IMG/VR virus record: IMGVR_UViG_3300007540_005056
Location: 1-41,190 of that record
Length of the DNA: 41,190 nt
Direction: 5' to 3' (one strand)
DNA from: a virus
Under the pieces are notes generated by a model, which worked only from the letters and a program-made list of their open reading frames with translations, was not told the DNA's origin and did not search any database. Each line of letters begins with the position of its first letter. Positions within the stretch are counted from its first letter, which is position 1. Made by a program: the position numbers and the translations under genes. Of this stretch, positions 38,506 through 41,190 are shown piece after piece.

Positions 38506-38537
38506 TTTGGCTTCCGTAAATAAGGATATTATATTTA
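38506..38537 (+). promoter_or_regulatory. Bacteroidota-type promoter (TTTG-N20-TATATTTA)
   Basis: TTTGG at 38506, TATATTTA at 38530-38537, 20 bases between, 22 bases before the next ATG. The sequence TTTGGCTTCCGTAAAT is very close to that at 34230, including spacer bases. Confidence 0.86.
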
Positions 38538-38559
38538 GATATATTAAGAAATAAAGGTT

Positions 38560-38889
38560 ATGAAAAAAGTAAATTTGAATGTTGTAGGATTAAGTATGTT
38601 AGTGTTAGCTATCACTAGTTTGTTTAAAGGTCTTGAAGATGCGTTTTTGATCTTCTTAGTTCTAAGTTCAGCTATGTTTGGTGCAGCTCGTATGAATGTT
38701 TTAATGGATGGTAAATCTAATATTAGAAAATCAAATGCTCTCTTAGCATTGTTAGGTTTAGCATTTGGTATTGCCAGTATGTTCACCTCAGGTGTCTTTG
38801 AAGTTATTTCTAGCTTTTTCTTAGGTACTTGTTTTGGTTTGATTGGTGTTAATATGATCTTTGAAAAGAACAATGAACAAGAAGATTAA
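38560..38889 (+). CDS. multi-span membrane protein, 109 aa
   Basis: Four hydrophobic segments (about 4-20, 25-43, 55-72, 76-98) with a basic short loop (GKSNIRKSN) and an acidic end (NNEQED). Probably an inner-membrane four-helix protein. Own promoter. Overlaps the next gene. Function unknown. Confidence 0.78.
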   Translation: MKKVNLNVVGLSMLVLAITSLFKGLEDAFLIFLVLSSAMFGAARMNVLMDGKSNIRKSNALLALLGLAFGIASMFTSGVFEVISSFFLGTCFGLIGVNMIFEKNNEQED

Positions 38890-39184
38890 GGAACTACTAG
38901 ATAAGAGAGATATTCTTTCAGATATGGCAGAAGTGTTATATGGTGAGTTTTGGGTCGCTAATGACGAGTTCTATAACTCACCAACAGAGAAAGAAATGAG
39001 GGAAGTAATGGCCCAATTGAATGAATTGGGTTATGAGAATCCCGATATGAATGATGATACAAGAGCCCTCGGACAAATCATTCTTGATGAACTTGCCAAA
39101 AAAGGAATTATTCTAGATGAAGATAACATTCCTAAATGGTGGGAAGATGAAGATGAGGACGATGATGATAATTGGTTTGTATAA
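38873..39184 (+). CDS. acidic hypothetical protein, 103 aa
   Basis: Start at 38873 (MNKKIKELLDKRD); helices LSDMAEVLYGEFWVANDEFY and EMREVMAQLNELG, and a very acidic end (WWEDEDEDDDDNW). No family recognised. The following 30 bases are short and end at the next start. Confidence 0.74.
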   Translation: MNKKIKELLDKRDILSDMAEVLYGEFWVANDEFYNSPTEKEMREVMAQLNELGYENPDMNDDTRALGQIILDELAKKGIILDEDNIPKWWEDEDEDDDDNWFV

Positions 39185-39214
39185 AAAAAGTTTTGACACT
39201 AACAAATTCCGCGT

Positions 39215-39730
39215 ATGAGTACTTTCCTCCCTCCCGAACAAATCCTAAATAATCCAGAATATATCCAAATTGAGATCAAACCGGATGGCCTAGGTGGATC
39301 ACGAATGGGACAAGTAACCCATCACACACGTGTTCCTTCAGTTAACCCACGTTTCCCGGACGAGGACGGTTGGGAAGACTACATGTATTTCCGTCATATA
39401 GGGTCTCATAACGCCGATGAGTCACCTAAAAATGGACTTGGCGGTTATGTTTATGTCCTCGTTAATACACAGTTTCCTGGTAAATGTAAGATTGGTATGA
39501 CTACCAATCATCCTACTAAAAGACTACAACAAATTAATAATGCTGGTGTAGTTAACGATTGGGAACTAGCTTATCATTACAAGTGCTCTCGCCCGTTTGA
39601 TTTTGAGCAAGCACTTCATGCCAAACTTGATTACTGTCGTACCCGTAATGATAGGGAATTTTTTGACATCCAAAGTGGAGAAGCAATTTTTCTCATTGAA
39701 GAAATGGGACATATGTTTAGTCCATTATGA
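39215..39730 (+). CDS. T5orf172/MUG113-type GIY-YIG-like nuclease-domain protein
   Basis: The C-terminal half has the order of T5orf172/MUG113 domains, a branch of the GIY-YIG fold: GYVYVLVN (77-84), KIGMT (92-96), TKRLQQIN with the Arg (R103), then FEQALHAKLDY with Glu and His (E131, H135) and a REFFDI end. GIY-YIG enzymes cut DNA by a Tyr/Arg/Glu mechanism. The first 70 residues contain no recognised domain and may bind DNA. Isolated gene with no close partner. Confidence 0.82.
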   Translation: MSTFLPPEQILNNPEYIQIEIKPDGLGGSRMGQVTHHTRVPSVNPRFPDEDGWEDYMYFRHIGSHNADESPKNGLGGYVYVLVNTQFPGKCKIGMTTNHPTKRLQQINNAGVVNDWELAYHYKCSRPFDFEQALHAKLDYCRTRNDREFFDIQSGEAIFLIEEMGHMFSPL

Positions 39731-39786
39731 TCGTATATACGGATAGATGTATATTAGGACTTCGAACTCACCTTTTTAAAAGCTGG

Positions 39787-39818
39787 CTTGGAATCCAAAA
39801 ATAGAGATATTATATTAA
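39787..39818 (+). promoter_or_regulatory. Bacteroidota-type promoter (CTTG-N20-TATATTAA)
   Basis: CTTGG at 39787, TATATTAA at 39811-39818, 20 bases between, 14 bases before the next ATG. A short TTGG-AAT-CCAA hairpin lies just behind the -33 box. Confidence 0.76.
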
Positions 39819-39832
39819 ACTAAATTAAGGTT

Positions 39833-40030
39833 ATGAAAGATAAAACATTCGGTATTTACACATTAAAGTACAAAAATCAAAACGCACCTACTTCGGGTGT
39901 TGTTTCTACTAAAGAACATTGGGACAATATCAAACTATATGTCCTAAATAAAGCCAATATAAACGTTATAGAACAATTTATTCTGTCCTATTACGATAAT
40001 AATGAACTTAAAAAAGAAGTGGTTATATGA
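39833..40030 (+). CDS. small protein, 65 aa
   Basis: MKDKTFGIYTLKYKNQN, then a KEHWDNIKLYVLNKANINVIEQ helix and strand. Overlaps the ATPase start by four bases, so the two genes are co-translated from the promoter at 39787. It may be a cofactor of the ATPase; not recognisable. Confidence 0.72.
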   Translation: MKDKTFGIYTLKYKNQNAPTSGVVSTKEHWDNIKLYVLNKANINVIEQFILSYYDNNELKKEVVI

Positions 40031-41190
40031 TAAAAGATCTAATTTCTATTAATGTTAATGAGCTCAAAAGTTTTTTGACCCACATTATCGACAACAATCG
40101 TTTTTTGCAAGAGCAAGGAAAATCACCTGTTAGTGTTGAAGTTATAGGTGAAAGTGGTATTGGTAAAACTTCCGCCATTATTCAACTTGCTAAAGAGCAA
40201 AATCTTAACTTTGTAAAATTGAACCTATCCCAAATTGAAGAAATTGGTGACTTGGTAGGTTTTCCAATTAGACAGTTTGAAATGCAAAGAGATGAAGAGG
40301 GAGATAAAATTTGGGTTGATGAAAATGTTATAGAAGAAAAACGTAAACAAGGTTACTATTCAACAGGTTTAAATAGAATGAGTTATTGTCCACCCGAATG
40401 GATTAGTGGTAAAGAAGAAGGTGGTATTTTGCTTTTGGATGATTGGAATAGAGCAGATGTTAGGTTTATTCAAGCTGTTATGGAGTTGATTGACCGTCAA
40501 CAATATATTAGTTGGACATTACCTAAAAATTGGCATATTATTCTTACTGCTAATCCTGATAATGGAGATTATTTAGTTAATAGTATTGATAATGCTCAAA
40601 AAACTCGATTCATTAGTGTTCAACTTAAGTTTGATAAAGATTGTTGGGCTAAATGGGCTGAGGAAAATGACATTGATGGTCGTTGTATTAACTTTTTGTT
40701 GATGAATCCAGAATTGGTCACTACTGATGTTAATAGTAGAAGTGTTTCAATGTTTTTTAATAGTATTAGTTCTATTAAGTCTTTTGAAGATAGTTTGCCT
40801 TTGATTCAAATGATTGGTGAGGGTTCAGTTGGGCCTGAGTTTAGTAGTTTGTTTACTATGTTTATCAATAATAAGTTGGATAAGATTATTTCACCTGAAA
40901 ATATTTTTGAACAGGATGAAAAATATGTTATGACTACTTTGAAATCAATTGTTGGTAAAGATGATAAATACAGAGCAGATATTGCTTCAACTTTAGCTAC
41001 TCGAATTGTTAACTATTTGGATGTTTATGCTAATAAAAATAAAGTTGAAAAATCAACTATTGACAGGATTTCTAAAATAGTTAAAGAAGAAATTTTTACA
41101 ACAGACATTTGTTATAACATGGTTAGGTCAATTTATAATAATAATATTACTAAATTCAAAACTATGATTATGGATAAAGAATTAGTTAAA
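40027..41190 (+). CDS. MoxR/CbbQ-like AAA+ ATPase (3' truncated by window)
   Basis: Open to the end of the window (388 codons without a stop), start ATG overlapping the previous gene. Walker A GESGIGKT (41-48), an EIGDLVGFP segment (72-80) typical of MoxR/AAA_5 proteins, Walker B GGILLLDDWNRAD (132-144) and sensor 1 ILTANPDNG (172-180) are present. MoxR-type ATPases remodel protein complexes or insert metal cofactors, and their genes usually sit next to a von Willebrand factor A protein gene, which would be just beyond the window. Phage copies may assist virion maturation or host takeover; this is inferred. Confidence 0.92.
   Translation, partial: MIKDLISINVNELKSFLTHIIDNNRFLQEQGKSPVSVEVIGESGIGKTSAIIQLAKEQNLNFVKLNLSQIEEIGDLVGFPIRQFEMQRDEEGDKIWVDENVIEEKRKQGYYSTGLNRMSYCPPEWISGKEEGGILLLDDWNRADVRFIQAVMELIDRQQYISWTLPKNWHIILTANPDNGDYLVNSIDNAQKTRFISVQLKFDKDCWAKWAEENDIDGRCINFLLMNPELVTTDVNSRSVSMFFNSISSIKSFEDSLPLIQMIGEGSVGPEFSSLFTMFINNKLDKIISPENIFEQDEKYVMTTLKSIVGKDDKYRADIASTLATRIVNYLDVYANKNKVEKSTIDRISKIVKEEIFTTDICYNMVRSIYNNNITKFKTMIMDKELVK

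Noticed and set aside
1-41190. tRNA genes, CRISPR arrays, insertion sequences
   Set aside because: No cloverleaf, repeat-spacer array or transposase with inverted repeats was seen when reading the gaps; a tRNAscan or CRISPR search would be decisive.

Overview
This window looks like part of a large, AT-rich, strictly lytic-style phage genome that infects a member of the Bacteroidota. Every supported gene lies on the + strand, mostly as ATGA-overlapping or nearly abutting genes, many under 100 codons. Phage hallmarks are the T4-type clamp-loader pair (gp44-like and gp62-like), a phage-type PD-(D/E)XK nuclease, thymidylate synthase, a membrane-anchored glucosaminidase lysin, HNH and T5orf172-type nuclease domains, and a GroEL-family chaperonin. 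The host assignment rests on promoters of the Bacteroidota kind (TTTG, then a TAnnTTTG-like box), A-rich leaders without a Shine-Dalgarno sequence, a type IX secretion (T9SS) sorting domain, a TonB-dependent receptor and a Bacteroidota-type surface lipoprotein. The window starts inside the chaperonin gene and ends inside an AAA+ ATPase gene.

Layout. 1-4249: chaperonin and replication module (clamp loader large and small subunits, a MazG/dGTP-diphosphohydrolase-like small protein, Cas4/RecB-like nuclease). 4290-4484: small ribbon-helix-helix-like protein. 4493-17237: an almost gapless glycan/small-molecule modification operon of 14 genes, with six likely glycosyltransferases (two GT-B, four GT-A), a seventh uncertain GT-B-like one, a DegT/DnrJ aminotransferase, three SAM methyltransferases, a hexapeptide acyltransferase, a phytanoyl-CoA-dioxygenase-like Fe/2OG enzyme and an SDR, plus a zinc-ribbon protein. 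17234-23534: small regulators and conserved phage proteins (DksA-type zinc finger, degenerate HNH/HTH protein, SWIM zinc finger) and the lysin. 23603-28934: an exported-protein island with a small secreted protein, a PKD-like protein ending in a T9SS sorting domain, a TonB-dependent outer-membrane receptor and a beta-helix lipoprotein. 28994-30968: thymidylate synthase, Smr protein and others. 30977-31704: an RNA-like structured region and terminator in front of an HNH endonuclease. 31710-39730: a dense set of small proteins, many membrane-spanning, arranged as cassettes with repeated leaders and promoters. 39833-41190: a small protein and a MoxR-like AAA+ ATPase.

Two things stand out. First, thirteen intergenic regions carry a promoter with a [T/C]TTG box, exactly 20 bases of spacer, and a TATATTTA or TATATTAA box. 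In several of them a hairpin or terminator is folded over the same bases, so that one 32-bp element appears both to end one transcript and start the next; three of the promoters sit so close to the start codon that the mRNAs would be leaderless or nearly so. Second, the phage carries what looks like an outer-membrane uptake or surface-remodelling module (TonB receptor, lipoprotein, T9SS cargo). This is rarely associated with phage genomes and may serve nutrient uptake during infection or exclusion of competing phages. Function assignments are from reading motifs only; no database search was possible.
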